DNA of 64,000 bases. It comes from Parabacteroides distasonis. GTDB lineage: Bacteria; Bacteroidota; Bacteroidia; Bacteroidales; Tannerellaceae. Location: positions 62,001 through 126,000 of the forward strand of contig JAFBIR010000005.1 in NCBI GenBank assembly GCA_021531385.1. The letters run 5' to 3'. A model generated the notes under the pieces. It ran no database searches, was not told the origin of the DNA, and saw only the letters and a program-made list of their open reading frames with translations. This document shows positions 44,608 to 53,146 of this stretch, piece by piece; within the stretch, counting starts at the first letter, position 1; every line of letters begins with the position of its first letter. Position numbers and translations under genes: made by a program.

Positions 44608-44668
44608 GACATTACCAATGCCTGAGCCCGGTCATTAGTAATGACCAAGCCCGAAGATAGGTAATGTT
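44608..44668. repeat. Nested inverted repeats
   Basis: GGTCATTA-G-TAATGACC (44630-44646) is a perfect 17-base palindrome. It is enclosed by ACATTACC on the left and GGTAATGT on the right, also exact reverse complements. The structure sits at the broken 3' end of the primase pseudogene. The rest of 44466-44600 holds nothing I recognise. Confidence 0.6.
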
Positions 44669-45290
44669 CAACGGTGGACATTGAAGCGACCCGTCTCGAA
44701 GGTGATCAGCTCATCCATGCCGGCTATTCTCGCCGCCGCGCCCCGTTGCATCCCCTGCCGGAACAGCTGCTACAGCTCCTCCTCCACATCCTCGGCGGTC
44801 TGTATGCCCACCAAGGGAATCTCATGTGCCGCCTCGATGCACTCACGCACCCGCTCCTCGCCATGCCGCATCAGCACGTCGTTGGCATCCTTGCAACCCT
44901 CCGGCTACTCCACCAGCAGGCAACGCTCGGGGTCGAGCCTGCGGATCAACTCATTGCGTAATTCGATACCTCGCTCGTCGTTGTCGAGAGCCAGGATGAT
45001 GCGGATTTTATCCTCCAGATGGGATTCCACGAAACGGTCGAGGAAGGACGCTGCTTTCGCTGCTTGGCGCGCGCTTTCCGCTCACCTTTCGTAGGCACAT
45101 AGCCCGATTCGCCACAATGGTAGCAGTGATACAGGCCCTTGTCGGTGTCCACGCTGAGGCATTGCTCATGCGGACGGTGGGTGCGGGTAGGGCCGCAGAA
45201 GGGACATGCGATACGTACCCGTCCGGTTTGTGACTCGCTGATCGGAATGCCGACCGCATTGAAATCTCTGTAATTGTCTTGGTTTGCCAT
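44668..45290 (-). pseudogene. Phage-type primase-helicase (TOPRIM), decayed N-terminal half
   Basis: Remnant of a T7 gp4/Twinkle-like primase-helicase. The intact start (MANQDNYRDFNAVGIPI) leads into a CHC2-like zinc finger with CPFC and CYHC pairs. After residue about 82 the frame is lost. In another frame the TOPRIM domain is readable (LALDNDERGIELRNELIRRL; PEGCKDANDVLMRHGEE) with in-frame TAG stops after CLLVE and after DVEEEL. A linker region (IAGMDELITFETGRFNV) then stops at 44668, just before the helicase P-loop would begin. So frameshift or internal deletion, two nonsense codons and loss of the helicase domain. Confidence 0.8.
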
Positions 45291-45332
45291 GCTATGAAAA
45301 TTTTGTGTTCATAAAATCAAGTAAAGCTGTGC

Positions 45333-46121
45333 TCAGTGATAAAGCTCAAACCAGCTGGAGGAGGAGTCATCCCATTCGGCGGTAGGCGAGGGGCGTGGCG
45401 GAGCGTCTGCTGGAATCAGGCGCCCATTGACGTAGCGGTTGCCCAGCTCGTCGATCTCCTCCAAGTGGGTGATCACGGGGGAGGAGGGAGGTAACTCCTG
45501 TGCCTTGGGGAGCGTCCGCTGGTTCCGCTCCCAGGTGCGCACGCAGGCCCTCCAGTCGGTGATGCGGGTATGGCCATATTTCCAGCCACGTGCCTCGTAG
45601 AAGTCCAAGAAGTGTTGGGCATCGATGCCGTTGCCACGTTCGGCGCAATAGGCGGCCACCTCTTCCACCGAAGGTTTTTGGAAGAGTGTGTTCCCTCTAC
45701 TCTTCTCTTTTCTTGTCTTCTCTTTTACGCCCGCGCGTGTATCGTGCGCGCATGGACACGCGGGTAGGCACGATCGCACGGACACGCGCGCACGAGAAAC
45801 CGCATCTATCGCATCCGAACGACGTAGCTCCTCCATCTCCTCCTGCGTGTAGCCGGGGATAGGATCCACGCTCAGCACCAAGCCCTCCTCCGTGCGCAGG
45901 AAGAGGTCGTAATCGCTGATCAGCTCGAGCAGTTTCTTGCGAGAGTATTTGCCGTCTATTGCTCCTACCAATTGGTTATACGGCATGACTCCCTCCCCTT
46001 GGCATTCCACCAACTGGAGCATGAAATAGTAAAGGCCGATACCAGCGAAGCGTTGCTCGTCGAGCACGTGTTGCAACCTGTCGTCTGACAACATGTTGCC
46101 ATGAATTTTAATCCATCTCAT
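45333..46121 (-). CDS. Phage replication organiser-like protein (DUF4373-type)
   Basis: Protein of 262 residues with the N-terminal Lin1244/Lin1753-like (DUF4373) domain MRWIKIHGNMLSDDRLQHVL, which in phages and mobile elements acts with primase or helicase at the origin. An Arg/Cys-rich linker with a codon pattern unlike its flanks follows. The C-terminal GWKYGHTRITDWRACVRTWE module is typical of phage replication initiators. It has its own promoter and lies 42 bases upstream of the primase remnant, so the two formed a replication module. The gene itself appears intact. Confidence 0.75.
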   Translation of the reverse strand: MRWIKIHGNMLSDDRLQHVLDEQRFAGIGLYYFMLQLVECQGEGVMPYNQLVGAIDGKYSRKKLLELISDYDLFLRTEEGLVLSVDPIPGYTQEEMEELRRSDAIDAVSRARVSVRSCLPACPCAHDTRAGVKEKTRKEKSRGNTLFQKPSVEEVAAYCAERGNGIDAQHFLDFYEARGWKYGHTRITDWRACVRTWERNQRTLPKAQELPPSSPVITHLEEIDELGNRYVNGRLIPADAPPRPSPTAEWDDSSSSWFELYH

Positions 46122-46155
46122 AATACTTTCGATTATTTTTTGTAATTTTCATCCG

Positions 46156-46186
46156 TAAAGATACGAGCAAGAAACAGAGCGGCAAA
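46156..46186 (-). promoter_or_regulatory. Promoter of the phage replication remnant
   Basis: TTTG (46183-46186), 19-base spacer and TATCTTTA (46156-46163; last base off) on the minus strand, about 35 bases before the ATG at 46121. Confidence 0.6.
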
Positions 46187-46242
46187 ACGGTCACCACCAT
46201 CCTATAGCGTGGTGGTTTATTATATATAATTAACAATTAAAA

Positions 46243-46449
46243 TGCGAATATCATGAAGTGTGCAAAAATGGCTAAAGAAGGTATGGATTGGCTGATTAGA
46301 CTGTTTTATGAGCTTACAACTGCTGTTTTTAGATGCTGGGAACACATGAATCAAAGAAATCTTCAAAAGATCTCTGCTTAGAGAAAATGAACCGATTTGT
46401 GTAGTGATGAATAAAAAAAGAGGTGCATCGTACATTTCGACACACCTCC
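46243..46449 (+). mobile_element. IS1182-type element remnant A (3' end only)
   Basis: Carries the last ~42 codons of an IS1182-type transposase (GMDWLIRLFYELTTAVFRCW; stop at 46379-46381) and the right terminal inverted repeat ending in CGACACACCTCC (about 46438-46449). It is about 90% identical to the end of remnant B near 56 kb and in the same orientation. Everything upstream in the transposase is gone. The rest of 46122-46242 is intergenic with a small CACCAC/GTGGTG hairpin. Confidence 0.85.
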
Positions 46450-46483
46450 TCGGGAGGTTTTATAATAATGATTTACTGATTGT

Positions 46484-49400
46484 CTATTGTATCAACTCAT
46501 CCAATTTTTGAATAATATATTCGCCACACATTTCAGGTAATACCCTAATTAAAGGTTTCCTTTCATCGTGTTCTATTATATAAATTACATCTTCGTTTCC
46601 TGGCCATTCAAGATTCTTGTTTTTATATGCAATTCTTAAATTATAACCAAAGAAAATTTCGTCTGAAACGCACGTGTTTTTAATAATTAAGTCAGATGAC
46701 GCCGATTGCATGTCTTTAACTTGAATGCTTCTTCTATGTTCCCATGAATTTGCTTCTTTATCATTCGTCCTCCAATCGAACAATATTCCGTCATGCTTGC
46801 GCCATCCATAGAAATATCGTCCAGAACTTAATCTGTAATCTCTATAATTCGCAGTTATTACCTTAATCAATTTATCTTCAAACAACCTATCTCTTATAAT
46901 GCGTTCACATACCAGATTGTTTTCAAAATCTGCAACTTCCACATTTAGAGATTGAGAACTCAAAATATAATCAAGAGGTTCTGTATATAACGTATTTAAA
47001 AGTACTGGATATTTCCAGTCGTATTTGTCAAAGATAAAATGATCGTGGACTTGTTCCCATCTTGTACATCGTTTTAGCAATGCAGAAACTAAACTTGCAG
47101 CATACTCATCTTTTATTCCATTATCGTCAAAATACTCATTTACATGACTCCATTTTGTAAAGAAATTATTCCAATCCACCTTGAAGGATCCATCATGGAA
47201 CAGGAATCGAATAGCGCCAGCTAAACATCGTTTGCTTTCGGCAGTAACAATGAGTACCTGCCAACCTGGCCATTGTCCGCAAATCTCAGCATTCCAATCA
47301 GGTGGACATGACTCACCATTATTTACGATTTGGCACGATTTGTCTATTTCTTCTTGTAGCTGAGTTTCCGCTTTTCGGTAACAAGATTTAATATTGTCTA
47401 TAGTAACACTGCTTAAATAGGTCAAAATAGAATCCTTATTAGATGATAACTCCTCAATCAATCCGAATGCTTGCTTGAAGGATTGACGTTCAACGTCAAT
47501 ATTTCCAACCAAATTCCAGATAATACGCATCCAATTTACATCCTTTGATTTGACGGAGGCATAATATGCGAGTAATGGCTGGTACAATTTAAGAACCACC
47601 TCTTTCTCTTTGCAACTAAATTCTGGCAAGCGAGGTTGTTGGCTTAGTGTCCATGAAGGTATCAAGATTGACAGGTCATCCTTTGTTGCATCCAATTCTA
47701 ATGCAGAGAAGAATACACTGCATGTATTATAAAACTGCTCAACTTTTCTGTCATTCTCATTCTGGAGCCATTTTGAGAGTTCATAGGTGTTCGTACACTT
47801 GTCTCTATAATCATAACAATCAAGAGCAAGTTCAACAACACTCAACATCTGCGAATCTACTCGATTAATCTTATCTGTATCTTTTAAGCTAGTTGATGGG
47901 GTTTTGTTCCACATCAACTCATACCATTGCTGAATCTTTTCTGGCCAGTATTCACGCAATGAGGTTGGCAAATATTCATCTAATATGGCATTAACATTAT
48001 CCCACTCAGTCAACTCTCTACCTCTCGAATTCATTTTCAAGAAAATATGATCATAGGAATATTTGCTGACATCCAAATAATTCAACAGAAATACTATTGA
48101 CTCCATATTAACAAGGCTTGAGTCGGCTTTGTTAAGAAGTTTATCATATAACGAGTCCATTATTTCTATCATTCCGGAAATTCCAGAATCACTTAACCAA
48201 GAACTTTGGAACCAAGCAAGACTACAAATATAATCCTTACAAAGTGAAGGATATTCTTTCTTATCTTCCTTTGCCTTCTTTTTTAATTTATCATAGTTTG
48301 CTGGTTTTATCATTGAAGGAGGACAACTTTTAAGTAAACCTTTGATAAATACTTCGGTTGCTCTTCTTGATTCATATCTGAATGCCCAATTCGGGTTTGA
48401 AAAACCACATAGCCATGACAAGAGCAACAATGTTGTTAATCGTTGTTGTCCATCTAATGGATAAAACACACCTTTAGATCTGCCATTTGCATCAATACCA
48501 TATACAAAATCCAGGAGCATTGGCGAAGATGTTATGACACTGTTCACCAACGCACTCGCAAATCCAGAAAGGCACTTCTCTCCACGTTTATCTAAACGCC
48601 CTTGCACATAAAGGCGTTGAATTTTAGGGATAATAACATCATAATTATCCATAAAAGTGGAGAAACTTATTGGCTTTTCAAATCGACTGACATTGGGGGT
48701 GACTTTTTCTCCACAATGAGTTTTTGATTGACCTTCGGGGACAAAGTAATCGTCTTCAGTGGTAAAGAGATCTTTTGTCTCCTCGCAAAACTCTGGCAGT
48801 TCAACCTTATAGTCCATGAAAGATATGAACCAATCATTCATGACGTTATAATAGCCTTTGTAATCAGCATTTTGCCATGATGTTATTCGACTTGCGGATT
48901 TTGTATAAAACTTTGTAAATGCTTTAACAGTGCATGGTGGTATAAATTCTGTTCCACAATTAACCTTTTTAATGATGGTCTTCCTCTTTAGAGGAAAAAT
49001 ATCATTTTTATAACTTCTATTTATTTCATAGTTTAGAAGCGCCAAATTACCCAACCTATCTGAATATTGTTCAGGTATCTTATCATTCGAATCTTGCGTC
49101 AATTCAACGATAAAGGTTGCATACGATTCAAAATCGTCGAGAGAAATTGCATCAATATTGAATTTGTCAACTTCTATATTATCAGCTGCAAAGAAATGAT
49201 TTACAAAAGAAGATCTCTGATTAGTGTCTAATTCGTTCCATGCAGAAGTTAACCATTCCTTCTTGTTTTTATCTTGCTGAAAATTATTAGGTGTTTGAGA
49301 GTCAATGTGCTCAATATCCCAGCCTTTGCACTTGTCAAACAAATCAAATCGGAAGCGCTCGTTGCTTTTGTTGCAATCCAAAATATTCAGCAAGACGAAC

Positions 49401-50536
49401 AGCTTACGCAATTCGCCTTTGTCCCAAGCATAGCTAACGTCATCTAACGATTGAAGTTTTCTTCCGCCGAAATTGGTATCTTGAATAGTCTTTATGATAC
49501 AATTCTTGAAATCTTGATGCTTTGGGTATTTACGCCATAGATTATATATTGTCGTTGCAGAAATATCTGTGAAATGTCTAATCCAGCCAAGATAATTACA
49601 TAATTCAATATCCGAATAACAAGACTGCATCCACCAGTAAGTTTGTAAAACCTCATCCCAAATTGTCTCGAGATTATAATGCATGTCATCATCCAGTTTT
49701 TCGAAGATGATTCTTGGATTAGCTTTTGTTTCTCGCAAACTGACTCGTAATACCAAAGCAAAAAGAAGGTCTATGCGCGTAGAAGTGTCTTCAAGTCCAC
49801 GCGCATTAAACATCAACCAAAACTGTTCATTACTAAGGTTATTCTCAATAATCTCCCATTCTTTTGATATTTCCATTTGTTGCTGTACCGACAAGCCACT
49901 ACTTTTCACCATATATAAAGCTCTAATAAGCTCTGATGATGTCAAAGGAGTCTTTCCATCATTCAGTCTAAGAAAAGCCTTATGCCCTTCTTTTTCAGCA
50001 TCTTCATTTGTTGGAGTATCAATATCGTATTCTAGAAATGCTATTCTTTTCTCTTTTGATTTGAATAAATTGACTAAAGCTTTTCTTACTTCATTATTCG
50101 AAATAAACTCGTCAACAGCGTCACTTACTTCACTTCTGAAGTAATCATTGATGGAATTATTCTTAACGCATACATCAAGAATTTCAGACAAATTCTTTTT
50201 TTCTGAATCATAATATATGTCCCATGTGGTTGGAATTGATAACTTTTTGAGTATTATAGCAAGTGTTGTCAGACGCTGCTGTCCATCAACAACTCGTATT
50301 ACCGAATCGTCTTCATGTGCCACATGTAAATAACTCTCATTAGAAATCTTTTGTAAAACGATCGGTTGCAGACAGTATTCATTATCATCGTTTTCAGCAT
50401 TTGCAAATAAGAGTAAATCATTGAGCAATTATTTTACATTCTTTTCTGTCCATCGATACCCACGCTGATAATATGGAATAACGAAGAGTGTATTGTTTAT
50501 ATCGCCGACTATCAGTTTATTTGTTTTGTTCGCCAT
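46484..50536 (-). pseudogene. Double DUF262 / DUF1524 (GmrSD-like) protein, nonsense at codon 36
   Basis: 1350-codon gene for a restriction-like protein. From ATG 50536 the DUF262 opening FVIPYYQRGYRW is read, then codon 36 is TAA (50429-50431) exactly where the family usually has Gln, and the frame continues without shift. Next come DGQQRLTTL (about 83), a DUF1524 HNH-type part (IEHIDSQ near 406; LGNLALLNYEINRS near 493) and a second DUF262 unit (PKIQRLYVQGR; DGQQRLTTLLLLSW near 692). In GmrSD, DUF262 hydrolyses nucleotides and DUF1524 cuts DNA. A TTG right after the stop could restart translation but would omit the IPxYQR motif. Confidence 0.82.
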
Positions 50537-50546
50537 ATCTTATATT

Positions 50547-51098
50547 TTATAATTTCCCATTACAATAACTCATTTCTGCTAAGTCACACCATCCTGCATC
50601 TTTAATTTCACGAAGAAACAAGCGTGCACACATTTCTGCATCATCACCAGCACGGTGATGTTTTCCTTCTGGTATCTCAAATTGTTCACAAAGATAACCG
50701 AGTGAATTACATCCAAAGTCATAATTGTGGCGAGCAGCACAAAGTGTACAATAATAGTCAATATCAGGAGTTTCAAGGTCATAGAACTCCAAAGATTTAC
50801 GAATACACGAAATGTCGAATGCAGCATTGTGTGCGACAAGTATTGGAGTATCGGCTATATATTCAAGTATCTCTGACCATACCTCTGGGAACTCTGGAGC
50901 ATTTTCTGTATCTTCAGGATGAATCCCATGGATTTGTATATTCCAATAGGAATACGCATTATCTTCAGGACGTACCAACCACGATTTGGTTTCTACAACC
51001 TTGCCATCTTTAACAACACAGATACCGGCTTCACATATAGAAGCTCGTTTACCTGTAGCTGTCTCAAAGTCTATTGCTATAAAGTCCAATCCTTCCAT
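50547..51098 (-). CDS. 3'-5' exonuclease, DEDDh (DnaQ-like)
   Basis: Small exonuclease of 183 residues. The motifs are Asp10-x-Glu12 in AIDFETATG, AHNAAFD (about residues 90-96) and HRAGDDAE (about 148-155), giving the complete D-E-D-D-h set. The fold is that of the polymerase III epsilon/RNase T group, and it acts on single-stranded or end-frayed nucleic acid. It lies between the WYL regulator (two bases) and the DUF262 gene (ten bases) on one transcript, which suggests a joint role in defence. Confidence 0.88.
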   Translation of the reverse strand: MEGLDFIAIDFETATGKRASICEAGICVVKDGKVVETKSWLVRPEDNAYSYWNIQIHGIHPEDTENAPEFPEVWSEILEYIADTPILVAHNAAFDISCIRKSLEFYDLETPDIDYYCTLCAARHNYDFGCNSLGYLCEQFEIPEGKHHRAGDDAEMCARLFLREIKDAGWCDLAEMSYCNGKL

Positions 51099-51100
51099 TT

Positions 51101-52060
51101 TTAATCTTTGTAATATGATGTCAGGGTTTTAGCAAGGTTACGCATTTGGTCACGGAGTTTCTTTGGCTCTAAAATTTCAACTTGGTCACCTTGTTGCATT
51201 ATCAATTGCATAAAATCATAAGTCAGCTTCACGTCATAAGAGAACGTAGCTGATTCCTCATCGCTTTCAAGTTCCTTTTGGGACTCATGCAACGGTAAAG
51301 TCCTGAGATAGTCTGGAGCATTCCAATATGCTCTTAGAACCACGTGTTCAATAGGGTCATCACTTGGTATGATGCCTGTACAACCTTTGTAGAATTCCTT
51401 CATGTCGAAGTTTTTCTTCATCACAAAGGTCTTGTCAAGGATTGAGGCTTCAGAGATTCGATCTAACCCGTAAGCTCGTATCTCCTTGCGAGGAGAATAA
51501 CATTCTTCTCCCTTGTGTTTCTTGTTGAGCCAAACGTAATATGGGTTATTAGCTATGATATACCAGCGTCTTTTCACCACTTTAAGACAATACGGTTCTA
51601 TCTCAAATGTATTAGCATAATCCTTTCCGAAGCCCTGATGTGTTATCTTTACGACCTTGTTTTCACGTATAGCTTGCATGAATAGGGTTAGCCATGTATT
51701 GCCAGAAGGAATTTCTTCAAACTCTACGCGGTCTTTCAGTTTGCAGTCTGCCTGTATCTGATTAAGTGTAGCATAGGAGTCTATCAACCAACTGCGAAAA
51801 TTATCACCCTCCAGTTCGCGAGGGTTCATTATATGATATTTGTACCCCTTAACATCTGGGTCAAGTTCTATGATGATATTGAATATGTCCTGTATAGCCT
51901 TACGATGATTATGGAATGTGCGTAGAGGTAGGTCATCGCCATCTCCATAGCTCAATCCACTCTTCTGCCACTTATCATTGATTTCCTTGTAGGAAAGATG
52001 CTTGTAGTGACGTAGTGTATCTACAAGCCATACGTATCGTCCGAATTGGTTTGCTGGCAT
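51101..52060 (-). CDS. WYL-domain transcriptional regulator
   Basis: Regulator of 319 residues. The start at 52060 (MPANQFGRYVWLVDTLRHY) is fixed by TATCTTTG at 52082-52089; the longer reading from 52246 would begin before the promoter. The N-terminal part has a winged-helix-like segment (HLSYKEINDKWQKSGLSYGD). The WYL domain is visible as CLKVVKRRWYIIANNPYYVW, and a C-terminal WCX-like extension follows. WYL proteins of defence islands (BrxR/CapW group) repress their operons until a nucleic-acid signal binds. It heads the WYL-exonuclease-DUF262 operon. Confidence 0.88.
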   Translation of the reverse strand: MPANQFGRYVWLVDTLRHYKHLSYKEINDKWQKSGLSYGDGDDLPLRTFHNHRKAIQDIFNIIIELDPDVKGYKYHIMNPRELEGDNFRSWLIDSYATLNQIQADCKLKDRVEFEEIPSGNTWLTLFMQAIRENKVVKITHQGFGKDYANTFEIEPYCLKVVKRRWYIIANNPYYVWLNKKHKGEECYSPRKEIRAYGLDRISEASILDKTFVMKKNFDMKEFYKGCTGIIPSDDPIEHVVLRAYWNAPDYLRTLPLHESQKELESDEESATFSYDVKLTYDFMQLIMQQGDQVEILEPKKLRDQMRNLAKTLTSYYKD

Positions 52061-52081
52061 AATTAAAGATTTTATCGTTAG

Positions 52082-52089
52082 CAAAGATA
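52082..52089 (-). promoter_or_regulatory. -7 box of the WYL operon
   Basis: TATCTTTG, exact consensus on the minus strand, about 15 bases of leader before the ATG at 52060. No -33 TTTG at standard distance. Confidence 0.55.
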
Positions 52090-52242
52090 TATAACCTATG
52101 AAATAAAACGGCACACCTTTAATTCTATTGTGTAATTCAGTGATTTTATTGCTGAAATAGTACAAATTGTCTCTTATTAGGCACATCTTGTGTGTCTGAA
52201 TACAACTTTTGGCGACGCTGTTCAGAAGTCGTAACAACATTT

Positions 52243-52671
52243 TCACTTCTTCCTTAGGTTAGAAGCAATAATGGTTACCTTCATGTCTGTTATTTCTTTA
52301 CTCTCTTCGAGTCCCCATCTCCACTGTGTGATTGGAGAAAACATCTGAACAAAAGTATTAATAGCTTCAATTTCACTCATCAGCATAGGTGCTTCTTTGG
52401 GACTACTAATGAAAATAATTACATTGGTAGCCGAAAAGAGATCATAGTCTTTTGCTATGGTACAAATATGCAGTACTGCATCTTCTATAGCATCTGCACA
52501 ACGATTATGTCCTGTAGCTTTGCCATGAAGAACGATGGCATTATCAGCACCTTCTAATACATCTTTTATATCAGATGTATCTATCGGAATGATAGCATCG
52601 CGGAGATAGAAGATTTCTCCTATCTCCTTGATGTTTGCATCATTGGGGTTTTCGAAAAACAGGTTCTTCAT
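52243..52671 (-). CDS. Stand-alone FtsZ C-terminal-domain-like protein
   Basis: Protein of 142 residues starting at 52671 (MKNLFFENPND), two bases past the stop of the gene before it (TAACATG). From residue 29 it aligns without large gaps to the second domain of FtsZ. PIDTSDIKDVL matches the NVDFADVRTVM strand-helix, AIVLHGKATGHNRCADAIEDAV the MMGSGVASGEDRAEEAAEMAI part, and ATNVIIFIS then WRWGLEESKEITDMKVTIIAS the last strands. The GTP-binding first domain and T7 loop are absent, so it cannot be a GTPase alone. It may bind FtsZ or the neighbouring AAA ATPase. Homology by eye. Confidence 0.6.
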   Translation of the reverse strand: MKNLFFENPNDANIKEIGEIFYLRDAIIPIDTSDIKDVLEGADNAIVLHGKATGHNRCADAIEDAVLHICTIAKDYDLFSATNVIIFISSPKEAPMLMSEIEAINTFVQMFSPITQWRWGLEESKEITDMKVTIIASNLRKK

Positions 52672-52672
52672 G

Positions 52673-52912
52673 TTAGCCACGTTTGCGAACATTCCACGAA
52701 AGCCCTTTGTTTGTCGAATAGAACAGGCCTTTCTCTGTTGTAGCAAGAATCTCCTTACCGTTGTCCATCAAATCAATGAACTTGCCGTAGTTTCCGCTAC
52801 CACCACAACGTACGTTCCATGAAAGACCGTTGCTCTTTGAATACTCCAGCTTTTTGCTGTCTTTAGGCGAGATACGTATGAGTTCACCGCCATAATTGAT
52901 CATTTGAGGCAT
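52673..52912 (-). CDS. Small protein with two degenerate Asp-box repeats
   Basis: 79-residue protein (MPQMINYGGELIRISPKDSK). It holds two copies of a motif ending in GLSWNVR: YSKSNGLSWNVR near residue 30 and YSTNKGLSWNVR near 70, each after a short strand. The S-x-x-x-G-x-x-W spacing resembles the Asp-box (BNR) turn of sialidase-type propellers, though a full propeller needs more repeats. No signal peptide. The start overlaps the end of the 60-residue gene by 13 bases and the stop is two bases from the FtsZ-like gene, so the three are cotranslated. Function unknown. Confidence 0.65.
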   Translation of the reverse strand: MPQMINYGGELIRISPKDSKKLEYSKSNGLSWNVRCGGSGNYGKFIDLMDNGKEILATTEKGLFYSTNKGLSWNVRKRG

Positions 52913-53082
52913 AATGCTTGTAATTGAAGTAAATTTTTATGAATGATATAGTTGTTGAACCCTGTAACCGTGGGCTCTTCGGTTCCGTCGATATAGTCTT
53001 CTGCCAAAGTGATTAGCCGATCATAGTAATCGCTTGTACCATCCCAAAACCGACAATTGATAACTAAATATTCTGGTGACAT
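52900..53082 (-). CDS. Small hypothetical protein, first gene of the FtsZ-like operon
   Basis: 60-residue protein (MSPEYLVINCRFWDGTSDYY), not recognised. The start at 53082 is fixed by an exact TACCTTTG box at 53108-53115; the longer reading from 53133 would begin upstream of it. No membrane segment or signal; predicted compact alpha/beta with aromatic residues. It is transcribed from a promoter nearly identical to that of the adjacent AAA ATPase, which links the two units. Confidence 0.6.
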   Translation of the reverse strand: MSPEYLVINCRFWDGTSDYYDRLITLAEDYIDGTEEPTVTGFNNYIIHKNLLQLQALCLK

Positions 53083-53100
53083 AATATCTTCTATTTTTGA

Positions 53101-53134
53101 TCTGCGGCAAAGGTACGATGCAAGGTATGCCAAA
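53101..53134 (-). promoter_or_regulatory. Promoter/operator of the small-protein operon (shared element)
   Basis: On the minus strand TTTGGCATACCTTGCA (53119-53134), then TCG and TACCTTTG (53108-53115). The TTTG-to-box spacing is only 15 bases. The element is repeated almost unchanged in front of the AAA ATPase gene at 55.3 kb. Confidence 0.6.
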
Positions 53135-53146
53135 TTGGTGGGTAGG

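Noticed and set aside
45570-45862. Plus-strand frames of 65 and 90 codons opposite the DUF4373-like gene
   Set aside because: Low-complexity Pro/Arg-rich readings in a region of alternating GCGCG bases.
46192-46214. CACCAC/GTGGTG hairpin as a terminator or attachment site
   Set aside because: Six-base stem only, no T-run of length and no second copy in the window.
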